From the NCBI GenBank assembly GCA_019309945.1, contig JAFDFH010000004.1, positions 1-32,930 of the forward strand: 32,930 bases of DNA, given 5' to 3'. Below the pieces are notes generated by a model. It was given only the letters and a program-made list of their open reading frames with translations, made no database searches and had not been told where the DNA came from. Shown in pieces: positions 1-8,834 of the stretch. The position numbers and the translations under genes were made by a program. Source of the DNA: Deltaproteobacteria bacterium (lineage in GTDB: Bacteria; Desulfobacterota; Desulfobacteria; Desulfobacterales; JAFDFH01). The number at the start of each line of letters is the position of its first letter. The first letter of the stretch is position 1.

Positions 1-82
1 AAAACTACTACAGAGATTTAAAAAGCTATTTTTAGTGCCCGAACGAAAAATAGATCGTTTTTCCAAGTTCAAGGAAGGCAAA

Positions 83-353
83 GATAACTTCTCAATATGT
101 TCTGGTAGGCCCGCTGCGCCATCCGATAATTTTTTTCAATATGGCCAAAACTTGCCGTTAAGGGCACTTAACAGTGACCCGCGCACGGGATCTAAAATGA
201 GTGTGTCGCTTAGCACAAACAGACTACAATTAACAATTTATCCTGTTCGGGTCTATGTAAGCCGCTCTAAATGGCTTCAAACAGTTGCCCGCTTTGAAAA
301 AAATCACCGGATGATTCCGCTGGTATGTTAAACATAAGTTTTTTAGAAGTTAC
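83..353. mobile_element. Family A repeat, copy 1 (MITE-like)
   Basis: About 270 bp, homologous along its full length to 32452-32721 and over its first part to 8687-8834. The ends form a bipartite inverted repeat: an outer block (TAACTTCTCAA at the left, AGAAGTTAC at the right) and an inner block (CATCCGATAATTTTTTTCAA at the left; CATCCGGTGATTTTTTTCAA when the right end is read in reverse). No transposase fits inside; the 98-codon open frame at 35-331 starts outside the element and ends within it. Unlike copies 2 and 3, no 8-bp target duplication is visible. The left flank (about 61-80) instead resembles a scrap of the family B core, so the left junction may have been rearranged. Confidence 0.8.
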
Positions 354-448
354 GATGATTTCAGCCGATTCAACGCATGCACGGATGTTTCGAACAGACA
401 CTTAGCAACTGCGTGTGTCTATAGCAAATAATAACCGGGAGTATCAAA

Positions 449-691
449 ATGACTGAAACGGAGAAGGCGCCCAAAGCCAATCAAAGGTATTTGATCCCGC
501 GGGGGGATAAAATCGGGATGGCCGTTTTAAACCAGGAGCAGTTTGACCGCTACTTGAAAGAAGGAACGGTCAAGTGCGGTGACGAGATCATTGCTGCCAG
601 AGATGGGGATGAAGTCATTCGGGTTCAATTCATGGAAAAATACGAGATCAAAAAAGAGGGTGAAACCTGCACGCTATCCTGTAAGGAATGA
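449..691 (+). CDS. Small protein of unknown function (80 aa)
   Basis: I do not recognise this protein. It is 80 residues, soluble and charged, with no signal peptide, membrane segment or metal-binding cluster. It contains a 'RYLIPRGDKIGMAVL' stretch followed by alternating polar and hydrophobic segments that could be beta strands. The ATG follows a GGGAG sequence at a suitable distance (about 8 nt). It stands alone on the plus strand between the family A repeat and the convergently transcribed RACo-like gene, whose stop is 46 bp away. A second plus-strand frame at 579-908 overlaps it and looks like a shadow. Being a real gene is plausible but rests only on the ribosome binding site and an intact frame. 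Confidence 0.5.
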   Translation: MTETEKAPKANQRYLIPRGDKIGMAVLNQEQFDRYLKEGTVKCGDEIIAARDGDEVIRVQFMEKYEIKKEGETCTLSCKE

Positions 692-737
692 TAACCGGCA
701 CCCTCGGAGACGGATTGATCCTAACGGCGGTTGCGGT

Positions 738-2639
738 TCAGACCGTCGATTCGAGTATGATACCGCGGGCTCCGGCCACGGTTGGAAAAGCGGAAAGATT
801 GGTGTGGGGCAAGAAAAGACCTGCGATGTATTCGTCCATAAAGTGTCCGGAAACCGAAAGTTCGATGACAGTCAACTTGTCGGCAATATCTTCAGCCTGC
901 TTGCGTAAATTTTCCGAAAGGAGGCATAAATAGGCGCCGGTCACGGACGTGTTGCCAAGATATTTGAACTTCTCCCTGGGTTGATCCGGAAACATGCCTA
1001 TGGTAATCGCCTTTTCAATGTTCAAATACCTGCCAAAGCCCCCGGCGATATAAAAGGTGGAAATATCGTCAAAGGTCAGGCCGACTTCCTTTAGCAGAAT
1101 CATAAAACCGGCATAAATGGCGGCTTTGGCCCTTAAGATATTATCAATATCGGATTCGGTAATGGAAATCGTGTCGTCCCCGGTCTGATAAAGAATAAAT
1201 TCCGGCCCTGCGTCCGTCAAATGAATATGGTTTAAGCCAAGATCGGTACTGAATTTTCCTTTCGGTGAAATGATACCCTTTAAAAACATCTCCGAGATTG
1301 TGTCGATGATGCCGGAACCACAGATTCCTGACGGAACACCTTCCCCGATAACCGTGATTTCGGGTTCAAGGGTAGCTGGATTAATCTTCACGCTGTCAAT
1401 GGCGCCTTCGGTGGCCCGCATGCCATTTTTAAGACCTCCGCCCTCGAAGCAGGGACCCGCCGAGCAGGCTGCCGCCACCATCCACTCGGCATTTCCAATG
1501 ACAAGCTCTCCGTTCGTGCCTACATCAATAAAAGCGCATAGTTCTTGTTTTTCATGGATCTTGGTGGCAAGCACCCCTGAAACGATATCGCCGCCTACAT
1601 AACCGGCTACGCAGGGAAGCGTATAAACAGGAACATCAGGCATGACTTTTATGCCGATACGACCCGCACCTGCAATGGGAAAGCGATTGGTTGTGGTAAC
1701 GTATGGTTCTTTGCGAATCGAGGCTGGGTCAAAACCCAGAAAGAGCTGCATCATGGTTGTATTTCCCGCAATAACAATGCTTTCGATGGCCCTGTCTGAA
1801 AGACGGTATTTTTCTTTTAACGACTCAATCAGGCTGTTGATGTCATCGACTACGGCTTCTTTCAGGTCTCTCAGGCCGCCCTGTTCGGTGGCATATACAA
1901 TCCTGGAGATAACATCTTCGCCATAGATGATCTGATGGTTGTAGGTGGAGGCGATATCCACCAGTCGGCCCGTTGCGAGGTAAATCAGATAGACAATGAC
2001 CGTGGTGGTCCCAATATCGACGGCAAGCCCATAATCGTCCATTATTTTGTCCGCTTTCCCGGGTGATATTCTGATCACTTCCTTGCCGTATTCCGTATCC
2101 ATCAGGGTAACGGTTACGTGCCAGTCTTCCTGTCTCAGATTTCGGGCAAGCTCCCTTATAAGTCTGAAAGAGAAATTCGGGTTGCGAAACCCCATTTCGG
2201 CAAGCCCTCTTTTCAAGCGCTCCATGTCGCTGATATTGTCAGTAAGTGTGGGTACGGGCAGCTCCAAATATGCTTTGGTTGTCAATGGAGAAATACGAAC
2301 GTCTAATGAATTGAAAATATTTTCGAGATCCTCTGCTCTTCCTGTGGCGATTACCCCATCAACATTAAGAAGTGATGAGGCGGGGATTTCTATTTTTAAA
2401 TCGCTTTCAGGATAGGTATGGCAGGCGGTCGTATAGCCCTCCAGAATCTCTTTTTCCGAAAGAATTTCTTTTAATCGTGTCCTGTACTTACCCTCCTTTA
2501 CAATGACCCTGCACCGGCCGCATACCCCATCACCCCCACAGGGTGCGATGATGTTGACCCCACCGTTTTTAAGATTCTCCAGCAAAGTCAGTCGAGGATC
2601 AGCGTTGATCGTTTTCCCTGAGGGTAAGATTATTTGCAT
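738..2639 (-). CDS. ASKHA-domain ferredoxin (RACo-like corrinoid protein activator)
   Basis: Member of the RACo/RamA-like family (DUF4445), which uses ATP to drive reduction of inactive Co(II) corrinoid proteins, usually next to methyltransferases. The N-terminus is a plant-type [2Fe-2S] ferredoxin domain with C34, C40, C43 and C73 (C-x5-C-x2-C-x29-C). A linker follows, then an ASKHA ATPase fold with phosphate motifs at about residues 206-213 (AVDIGTTT) and 371-377 (IDVGTNG) and a C-terminal adenosine motif 'YIAGGFGRYLN' near residue 560. The length of 633 aa is normal. Its ATG abuts the TAA of the upstream cyclic-nucleotide-binding gene (TAAATG), so translation is probably coupled. No corrinoid methyltransferase is in the window, so the partner protein is unknown; the family call is firm, the substrate is not. 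Confidence 0.88.
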   Translation of the reverse strand: MQIILPSGKTINADPRLTLLENLKNGGVNIIAPCGGDGVCGRCRVIVKEGKYRTRLKEILSEKEILEGYTTACHTYPESDLKIEIPASSLLNVDGVIATGRAEDLENIFNSLDVRISPLTTKAYLELPVPTLTDNISDMERLKRGLAEMGFRNPNFSFRLIRELARNLRQEDWHVTVTLMDTEYGKEVIRISPGKADKIMDDYGLAVDIGTTTVIVYLIYLATGRLVDIASTYNHQIIYGEDVISRIVYATEQGGLRDLKEAVVDDINSLIESLKEKYRLSDRAIESIVIAGNTTMMQLFLGFDPASIRKEPYVTTTNRFPIAGAGRIGIKVMPDVPVYTLPCVAGYVGGDIVSGVLATKIHEKQELCAFIDVGTNGELVIGNAEWMVAAACSAGPCFEGGGLKNGMRATEGAIDSVKINPATLEPEITVIGEGVPSGICGSGIIDTISEMFLKGIISPKGKFSTDLGLNHIHLTDAGPEFILYQTGDDTISITESDIDNILRAKAAIYAGFMILLKEVGLTFDDISTFYIAGGFGRYLNIEKAITIGMFPDQPREKFKYLGNTSVTGAYLCLLSENLRKQAEDIADKLTVIELSVSGHFMDEYIAGLFLPHTNLSAFPTVAGARGIILESTV

Positions 2640-3101
2640 TTAAAAAGATTCTTCGAGTCTTAAATATTTTACGTTCATTTGTCTGAGATTTTTGCCGGCA
2701 ATCAAAGCAAGTCGTTTGAGTAATCGACAGCAGAGGAGTAAGTCGCCCGAATGTTGACACGATAACATATCGAATCTTAGCAAAAAGGTTTCTATCTCTG
2801 TCAGGGCTGTCGCAGTGGCGCCGTGTCTTCTTTTTTCAAGGGTGGAGATATCCCCGAAATAGTTGCCGTCTTTGAAAATAACCAGCGTCCGCTGATTCCC
2901 TCCCTGACCCTGCAGCGTTGTAGATATCCTGACACGTCCCTTTTTTATTAAAAAGATACCCTCAGGCGAATCCCCCTCCCTAAAAAGAACGGCCTCTTTT
3001 TCATAGTGCCGGTATTCGAGTTTGGCGGTCAGCCTCTGGTACTCTTCTTCCATTAGTCCCTGGAGCAATATTTGCTTTTTTAAGTCCTCAATTTCAATCA
3101 T
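2640..3101 (-). CDS. Stand-alone cyclic-nucleotide-binding domain protein
   Basis: Carries a CRP-type cNMP-binding beta barrel (about residues 20-130): 'LFREGDSPEGIFLIKKGRVRI' matches the strand/turn pattern of the family, and 'FGDISTLEKRRHGATATA' lies at the phosphate-binding cassette. The cassette is non-canonical: the usual FGE-(x)n-R(S/T)A is changed to GDIS...RRHGATA. At 153 residues the protein ends where CRP/FNR proteins would begin their helix-turn-helix, so it is not a DNA-binding regulator by itself. A GGAA element lies upstream of the ATG. Its stop codon directly abuts the RACo-like start, suggesting that it regulates or partners that enzyme. Ligand (cAMP, c-di-GMP, other or none) cannot be told from sequence. 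Confidence 0.8.
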   Translation of the reverse strand: MIEIEDLKKQILLQGLMEEEYQRLTAKLEYRHYEKEAVLFREGDSPEGIFLIKKGRVRISTTLQGQGGNQRTLVIFKDGNYFGDISTLEKRRHGATATALTEIETFLLRFDMLSCQHSGDLLLCCRLLKRLALIAGKNLRQMNVKYLRLEESF

Positions 3102-3242
3102 AATGATTCCATTCTTCCGGTATTCCTATTTTAATGCCATGATCTATTTTTTCCTTCTTCAGCGCCTGCTCAATGTAAAAACAGCAGGTAAAACAATGAT
3201 GGAAGCGATGGATGAATAGATGCAACGGGAATACCCTTTATT

Positions 3243-4613
3243 TCAGCCCGTTTTATGATTATAATATTTCTCCCATAAACGGTCTGCAACAACCCCGTAT
3301 TTTAGAGCATATTGATCAATTTCATCCGCCAGATTTTCATAGACAATCTCTGCACCTTCATGGGTAAAATAGACCCCCTGTTCAGAAATTGCTTTCCGGC
3401 CGATTTCCGGTCTATCAATAATGATGCAGGGGCGGAGTAAATTTTCGGATGTGGCCAGTTGGCACCGGATTGACTGGAAAAGCGGTGAGCAAATGGCATC
3501 CTGCAGGGTACTGCTCCGGATGTTATGGGTTGCATAATGGCAAAAAACACAGGGTTCCAGATCGCCATTGGCGTTGAGGTGAAAATACTTCCTTCCGCCC
3601 GAAATACAACCGCCCACCAGGGGGCCATCGTTCCAAAAGTCGGCTAATAAAATGGGTTTGTTGGCTCGAAGATAGGCCAGGCGTTCAATCTGGTAACCCC
3701 TTTGTTCAGGGGTGGGCATTAATTCAAGGTCTGGTTCCCGACCGATCGGAACGTACATAAAGTACCACCCAATAAGACAGCCTTTTTCGATCATAAAGTC
3801 AATAAAGCGATCACTGCTCAGAAGTTCCCCGTTTTGTCGCGTTAAAGTTGCTGAAAACCCAAATAAAATTTTATGGGTCTTTAACAGGTCCATCGCTTTC
3901 ATGACCCGGTCAAAATGTCCGATCCCCCGGCGTGCATCGGTCTCTGTTTGGAACCCTTCAAGGCTGATCGCCGGAATCACGTTGCCCGCCTGGGCCAATC
4001 GTTGGCAAACCGATTCGTCGATCAGACCCCCATGGGTATAAATATGAAAAACGACATCATTATGCTTTTCAACCATATCAAAAATTCTCGGATAAAATAA
4101 CGGCTCACCCCCTGAAACCACACAAAAATAAATTCCCATTGCTTTGGCCTGATTAAGCGTACGGTCGATTTCTTTAAAAGAAAGTTCAGCGTTTTTTTGA
4201 TAATACCCTGCGTAGCAGCCATAGCAGTTTAGATTGCATTTCATGCTTGGGCTCATAACAAAAAATCCAGGTGGATAAAGGCCGTTATGTCTTTCGCAGA
4301 ATTCCTTACGTTTGTTCGTTCCAATGAGTAACTGGTTGATGACCGCGGTCTTTATGATTGTCCTGCGATGGTGAGGATTCGTGTTTTTTAATATCTTTTT
4401 TGCAACGATCAAACTAGGATGGTTGTTGTCAAATAATTCCTTAATCCATTTAATTCTTTCCACGTAATAATCTTTTTTGACCAGCTTTTCCGACAGCAAA
4501 GCCAACCCTGTATATGACCATCGAAAAAGTTTTTCATTCCTTATCCACGCAAGCAGTGCAAAAAGAAAATTAATGGTAAGAATTAATAATTTCTGTTTTA
4601 TTTTAGCGATCAT
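3243..4613 (-). CDS. Radical SAM protein with SPASM-like C-terminal cysteines
   Basis: Radical SAM enzyme: the CxxxCxxC motif binding the [4Fe-4S] cluster is C132-N-L-N-C136-Y-G-C139 (numbering from the upstream TTG), followed by a GGEP motif near residue 175. Further cysteines at 342, 361, 364 and 402 suggest an auxiliary cluster of SPASM type. A hydrophobic stretch near the N-terminus (about residues 13-31) could anchor it to the membrane. Start: the longest frame would begin with TTG at 4631, but ATG at 4613 is preceded by GAGGAA 6 nt upstream, so the shorter form (456 aa) is preferred. It is downstream of the small membrane protein and upstream of the cNMP gene (141-bp gap). Substrate is unknown; peptide or lipid modification are both possible. 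Confidence 0.85.
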   Translation of the reverse strand: MIAKIKQKLLILTINFLFALLAWIRNEKLFRWSYTGLALLSEKLVKKDYYVERIKWIKELFDNNHPSLIVAKKILKNTNPHHRRTIIKTAVINQLLIGTNKRKEFCERHNGLYPPGFFVMSPSMKCNLNCYGCYAGYYQKNAELSFKEIDRTLNQAKAMGIYFCVVSGGEPLFYPRIFDMVEKHNDVVFHIYTHGGLIDESVCQRLAQAGNVIPAISLEGFQTETDARRGIGHFDRVMKAMDLLKTHKILFGFSATLTRQNGELLSSDRFIDFMIEKGCLIGWYFMYVPIGREPDLELMPTPEQRGYQIERLAYLRANKPILLADFWNDGPLVGGCISGGRKYFHLNANGDLEPCVFCHYATHNIRSSTLQDAICSPLFQSIRCQLATSENLLRPCIIIDRPEIGRKAISEQGVYFTHEGAEIVYENLADEIDQYALKYGVVADRLWEKYYNHKTG

Positions 4614-4646
4614 CTTTGGTTCCTCATTCAAATCATCATAGCGTGG

Positions 4647-5141
4647 TCACAATGCCTCCATGAATTTTAAAATGGCTTCGCCCACACCCAGAATTAAAAG
4701 GCATCCCAGCACACTCCCGGTGATTAAAAGGGGATAACTCATAACTTTCCGCAATTTTAAAATTTTTGACAAAAAAACGCCGCTCCACATTCCGCACCCC
4801 TTGAGCGGGAGCATGGTGATCGTTATCACACCCGGAGCTCCCAACAGAGATAGCCATAGAAATAACCTTGACTTGCGAATGCGCATCTCTTTTTTTGCCG
4901 CTTTTTCATGTATTTTTTTTATAAATCGGACGTTTGATATCGTATCGAATACATAATAAAAAAGAGGAATCTGGAGAGTATCCAGCATGACCACAACGGG
5001 CAGTAAAAAAAAAGCCTTAAAACCCAGCATCTGCCCGCTCAGAATGGCAACCGGTCTTCCTCCCAGAATATATAGTGGTAGGAAATACACTGCAAAATTA
5101 TCGGAGAGGTTGTTTTTTAAGAATAAAACTGCATCGCCCAT
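4647..5141 (-). CDS. Small integral membrane protein (putative small multidrug export family)
   Basis: 164-residue membrane protein with about four hydrophobic segments (approximately residues 16-35, 40-62, 92-112 and 132-155). The central 'LLGAPGVITITMLPLKGCGMW' resembles the re-entrant proline/glycine motif of the Sm_multidrug_ex family (PF06695, DedA-like), whose transport role is poorly proven. No strong Shine-Dalgarno precedes the ATG. It lies 15 bp after the polysaccharide deacetylase stop and about 33 bp before the preferred radical SAM start, all on one strand, so co-transcription is likely. A role in envelope biology would fit its neighbours but is inference. Confidence 0.65.
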   Translation of the reverse strand: MGDAVLFLKNNLSDNFAVYFLPLYILGGRPVAILSGQMLGFKAFFLLPVVVMLDTLQIPLFYYVFDTISNVRFIKKIHEKAAKKEMRIRKSRLFLWLSLLGAPGVITITMLPLKGCGMWSGVFLSKILKLRKVMSYPLLITGSVLGCLLILGVGEAILKFMEAL

Positions 5142-5156
5142 TATAAACTAAAATTA

Positions 5157-6017
5157 CTAACTCTCCAGTTCGACAATTGCAATATTTTTTTGATTTTTAA
5201 ACATAAAATCCGCTATGGATATGAAACTAAAGTCTTTCAGTAAGCGGTTCAGCCTTTTTCCCGTCCGCTCAAGCCGTGCATTTAGAACAAACTGTTTGAC
5301 CAACGGTAGCCTGATGCGTGGATTATTTTCATCGAACTCCCGGGGGTGGAGAAAAATAAGCGCCGGCCAGCCTTTATCATTTCGCTTCCGGATAAAAAAT
5401 CGGATAAGGTTGTATGGAAACACACGCAATCCCCATCCTCCGCCCATGGGAAGATTCCCCAGTGCGGTGACGGCCACAAATGGTGGAAATTCCAATAGAA
5501 AACCCGTATTAAGTTTCAGCTTGCAGGGTATTTGGGAGTAACTCGAATGCCCTATTAGCGGCAGGGGGGCCATACTCGAATCGTATTCAAAGCCCTCTTG
5601 TTGCAGTATATCAAGAGCCCAAAGCGAATCATTACGGATGGACCACTCCGGCGCCCTGTATCCTTTTACCGGGCGGCCGGTGATTTGGAAAAGAATATCT
5701 ACAGCCTTTTTTACATCTTGCCGAAATTTTTCCGGCGTCATGGTATAAACCCGCTGGTGGGCATATCCATGGGTGGCAATTTCATGGCCGGCACGGCCAA
5801 TTTTTTTTATTAAATCCGGATGTTTCTCAGCGACAACGCCCAGGACAAAAAAAGTCGCCCGAACGCTGTTTGCACTTAAAATTTCAAGTATGTCCAGCGT
5901 GTTTTTATTCACTCGACTTCCCAGCCTGGGCCCGATAGACTTTGGGATTCGATCTTCTATGCCGCAGATGTGAAACCAGTCTTCGACATCCACGGAAAGG
6001 ATATTTGCAACGGTCAT
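5157..6017 (-). CDS. Polysaccharide deacetylase, PEP-CTERM/exosortase-locus type
   Basis: NodB-homology deacetylase: 'LSVDVEDWFH' near the N-terminus supplies the catalytic and metal aspartates (D10, D13), and 'HEIATHGYAH' (H78-H87) supplies the metal histidines H83 and H87. 'GYRAPEWSI' (about 137-145) is the conserved arginine motif, and 'LIFLHPREFD' carries the late histidine. This pattern (SVDVEDWFH, FFVLG..AEKHPDL, GYRAP.WSI, SLWALDIL) is that of the subfamily usually found in XrtA/PEP-CTERM exopolysaccharide loci. There is no signal peptide. It would remove N-acetyl groups from an exopolysaccharide. Its ATG overlaps the hybrid kinase stop by 4 bp (ATGA), implying coupling and possible regulation by the same signal. 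No exosortase or glycosyltransferase is within the window. Confidence 0.85.
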   Translation of the reverse strand: MTVANILSVDVEDWFHICGIEDRIPKSIGPRLGSRVNKNTLDILEILSANSVRATFFVLGVVAEKHPDLIKKIGRAGHEIATHGYAHQRVYTMTPEKFRQDVKKAVDILFQITGRPVKGYRAPEWSIRNDSLWALDILQQEGFEYDSSMAPLPLIGHSSYSQIPCKLKLNTGFLLEFPPFVAVTALGNLPMGGGWGLRVFPYNLIRFFIRKRNDKGWPALIFLHPREFDENNPRIRLPLVKQFVLNARLERTGKRLNRLLKDFSFISIADFMFKNQKNIAIVELES

Positions 6018-8341
6018 TTTGATCCGTTAGATAACTCTTTTTCATCTAAAATGTTTCTAATTTTATCTGATAATTCTTTCATGTTGAATGGTTTTTGAAT
6101 AAAACCATTACAACCTCGCTTCATAATTTCACTCGCCCGCCCGTCTATACTGTAACCACTTGCAAGCAGAACCTTCACATTTGGATTCAAATCTTTAATT
6201 TTGTCATACGTTGCGCCACCCTCCATGTCCGGCATGATCATGTCCAGAACAAGCAGATCGATTGTGTCTTGGTTGCGACGATAAACATCTAACGCCTCTA
6301 TGCCACTGGTGGCGGTTAGGACCTTGTAACCCAATTGAGTTAGCATTTCCTTACCGACATCGATGATCATTTGTTCATCATCAATTAATAAAACCGTCTC
6401 TATACCGTCGAATAATTCATTGAAAACTGCTTTTTCTTGGGCGGGCTCTTTTTCAAAGGCTGGTAAAGAGACTTCAAAGGTGGTTCCCTGTCCCTTTTCT
6501 GAAAAAACGTCGATATATCCGCCATGGGCTTTAACAATCCCGTAAACAGAGGCCAGTCCAAGGCCTGTTCCTTTACTCAGTCCTTTGGTGGTAAAAAACG
6601 GCTCAAAGATTCGCTCCAGAGTTTTCTTTTCCATACCCGAACCTGTATCCCGAACCGTTAATAAAACATAGTTGCCCGGCGCCGCCTTATAGGGCTTATT
6701 TAGCATGTTTGCGTGAGTGATATTTATCGTTTTTAAAAACAAATTTCCACCTAAAGGCATTGCATCTGCTGCATTTACAAGCAAGTTAAACAGCACTTGT
6801 TCAATCTGCCCCTGGTCTGTCCTGACATTCAATAAATTCTCATCAAGTTCTTGATGAACGTGGATCTCCTTGCGGGTTAGGTTAAACGTATCAGCGGTCT
6901 CTTTCACCAACTGATTCAGGTTAGAGGATTGAACCTTGTATTTACCCTCCCTGGCATAACCGAGCAATTGGCTGGTTAGATTGGACCCGCTCTGAACGAG
7001 TTTCTCAATATTTTTCAACTTGTTCTTATTTGGATGGTTGGGATCAATTTCCATTAGAGCTAAAGAGGCATATCCCTGGATACCCATCAGCAGATTGTTA
7101 AAATTGTGAGCAATGCCTCCCGCTAATGTGCCGATGGCCTCCATCTTTTGGGCTTGTCGCAGCTGGGCTTCCAGTTCTTTCCGGTCCGTTATATCATGAA
7201 AGATTGTTAGGATATAAGTCGTACCTTCCATTTGAATCAGCTTGGCGAACATGAGTGTCTTGAATTTAGAGTCATCCCTGGCTTTAAATTCCATTTCCAG
7301 TCCATGGACTTCCCCTGATTCCTTCAAAACATTTAAGAAATGTTGCCGGCTTGCCTGAGAATAAAATCCTAATTCGACGGGGTTTAGTTCCAAGATTTCC
7401 TCTCTGGAAATTTTAAAAAGTTCGCAGAACTTTTGATTGACATCGACAATTTTGCCTGTCTCATAATGCGACCGGGAAATTGCTTGGGGAGACAATTCAA
7501 ATAAACTCCGGAATTTAAATTCACTATTCTGCAAAGCTTGCTGTACATTTTTTCGTTCCGTCACATCATTTATAATGACGATACACTTAAACCCTTCTCC
7601 CTTTTCTGTTTCGATCGGGAGTATATCTAAAGTCACTTGCCGGCTGTTCAAACAAACAGGTGAATGTTCGGTTATTTTTTTGAATTTCTCATCGGTTGTT
7701 TCCAGCAGTTGACAGATGCGCCGGCGGTCATTTTCAGAAAACAATTCATGAAAACCCATTCCCAATAACTTTTCCTCGGTCCTTTGGATAAGCGCAAGGG
7801 CGGTCGGATTGGCATAAACGATTCTTCTATCAGATGTAATTTCTACAATTCCGTCGGTCATCCGGTTTAAAAGGATTTCATGCTGTTTTTTGACAGACAG
7901 CAGTTCCTCGGTAATCCCCCTTTTCCAAATATTTTCGATTCCGATCACTTCTCCTTTTGAGCATTGTAAAGATGCAAGATCGGGTTGATCGATAGCGAAT
8001 AGAATATGTTGGGCCATTTCATTCCGTGGCCCTTTAGCGATAATGATATTTGCCTCCAGTTCAGAAATGTGGATCTCCTTTTCGGCTGAAATGGCGGAAA
8101 GAATAATCAGGTAAGCATTTTTTAGCCTCCCAATTCCTTTGATGATTTTACATAGTTTTTTTCCATCAATATTGGGCATGACCAAATCGATAAATATGAA
8201 ATCCGGCGTAAAGGTCTTCAAAATATCCAACGCTGAAAGTCCGCCTTGCGCAGTGATAACCTGATGTTTTTGTGTTGAAAGGGTGACTTTCATAAGCTTT
8301 AAAAAAAATGGATCGTTATCGACCACCAATATTTTTTTCAT
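6014..8341 (-). CDS. Hybrid sensor histidine kinase with N- and C-terminal receiver domains
   Basis: 775 aa, cytoplasmic, no membrane helices. Order: receiver 1 (about 3-118; acidic D8/D10, phosphoacceptor D52, K103), PAS 1 (about 152-262), PAS 2 (about 272-388), HisKA with H412 in 'GGIAHNFNN', HATPase with N523, D565 (DTGSGM) and the GTGLGL lid (about 591-596), and receiver 2 (about 648-767; phosphoacceptor D700, K750). Both ends therefore carry intact receiver domains, so phosphate could enter by one and leave by the other. No output domain is present; a separate Hpt or regulator is expected elsewhere. AAGGAA lies upstream of the ATG. It is the first gene of the minus-strand run and overlaps the deacetylase gene by 4 bp. 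Confidence 0.92.
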   Translation of the reverse strand: MKKILVVDNDPFFLKLMKVTLSTQKHQVITAQGGLSALDILKTFTPDFIFIDLVMPNIDGKKLCKIIKGIGRLKNAYLIILSAISAEKEIHISELEANIIIAKGPRNEMAQHILFAIDQPDLASLQCSKGEVIGIENIWKRGITEELLSVKKQHEILLNRMTDGIVEITSDRRIVYANPTALALIQRTEEKLLGMGFHELFSENDRRRICQLLETTDEKFKKITEHSPVCLNSRQVTLDILPIETEKGEGFKCIVIINDVTERKNVQQALQNSEFKFRSLFELSPQAISRSHYETGKIVDVNQKFCELFKISREEILELNPVELGFYSQASRQHFLNVLKESGEVHGLEMEFKARDDSKFKTLMFAKLIQMEGTTYILTIFHDITDRKELEAQLRQAQKMEAIGTLAGGIAHNFNNLLMGIQGYASLALMEIDPNHPNKNKLKNIEKLVQSGSNLTSQLLGYAREGKYKVQSSNLNQLVKETADTFNLTRKEIHVHQELDENLLNVRTDQGQIEQVLFNLLVNAADAMPLGGNLFLKTINITHANMLNKPYKAAPGNYVLLTVRDTGSGMEKKTLERIFEPFFTTKGLSKGTGLGLASVYGIVKAHGGYIDVFSEKGQGTTFEVSLPAFEKEPAQEKAVFNELFDGIETVLLIDDEQMIIDVGKEMLTQLGYKVLTATSGIEALDVYRRNQDTIDLLVLDMIMPDMEGGATYDKIKDLNPNVKVLLASGYSIDGRASEIMKRGCNGFIQKPFNMKELSDKIRNILDEKELSNGSK

Positions 8342-8678
8342 GGGATCATTTCCTTATCATAAAGTTATTGTGTGGACCCTAGAGCGCGATTCTTTCGATT
8401 CACTTTAGAAAAATATCCGTAGTTTTTGATCGATCTTATTTTAGTGTTTTTAAAAACCGCAATATTCACATGATTACTATACCAAAAATAGACCAGATTC
8501 AAGTATTCACCTCTTTTTAAGCATTAGTGGACGTATCATTTTATCTCTGGATCGCAAAACCCTCAAGGTCGTTTGTAAAAGTCTTTTTTATATCAAAACA
8601 AATAGGGGTCAGCAAGAAAAGGGTGAGTTAAGAAAAAAACACCAAACCGGATAAGTATAAAGCGTTAGGTGTTACCTA
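8342..8678. other. Intergenic region before repeat A copy 2
   Basis: AT-rich, no plausible gene on either strand. It holds the candidate kinase promoter and a small perfect inverted repeat, TTAGGT-GTT-ACCTAA (about 8665-8679), just left of the repeat A target duplication. Nothing else is recognised. Confidence 0.6.
8476..8503 (-). promoter_or_regulatory. Candidate promoter of the hybrid kinase operon
   Basis: On the minus strand CTTGAA (8498-8503) is followed after 16 bp by TATAGT (8476-8481), a reasonable sigma-70-like pair about 135 bp upstream of the kinase ATG. Based on consensus matching alone. Confidence 0.3.
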
Positions 8679-8686
8679 AAACATAA

Positions 8687-8834
8687 GTAACTTCTCAATA
8701 TGTTTCAGTAGGCCTGCTGCGCCATCCGGTAATTTTTTTCAATACGGCCAAAACTTGCCGTTAAGGGCGCCTAACAGTGCCCCGCGCATGGGATCTAAAA
8801 TGAGTGTGTCGCTTAGCACAAACAGGCTAGTTAC
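8687..8834. mobile_element. Family A repeat, copy 2 (internally deleted, with 8-bp target duplication)
   Basis: 148 bp. It begins GTAACTTCTCAATATG and follows copies 1 and 3 closely as far as 'GCACAAACAGGCTA' (about 8829). It then jumps straight to the terminal GTTAC (8830-8834), losing about 120 bp including most of the right arm. It is flanked by a perfect 8-bp direct repeat AAACATAA (8679-8686 and 8835-8842), which fixes both boundaries and shows that the short form has an intact insertion scar. An 8-bp duplication and GTAA termini are the signature of IS66-family elements; no transposase is encoded. Confidence 0.88.

Noticed and set aside
35..331. 98-codon plus-strand open frame
   Set aside because: It starts outside family A copy 1 and runs through it; the frame is not kept in the other copies, so it is a by-product of the repeat.
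85..353. Family A as an integron attC site
   Set aside because: A GCCTAAC-like box is present in copies 2 and 3, but no matching GTTRRRY partner occurs at the required place and the 8-bp duplications point to transposition.
3102..3242. Terminator between the radical SAM and cNMP genes
   Set aside because: A CCTGCT/AGCAGG stem exists but no T-tract follows it on the minus strand.
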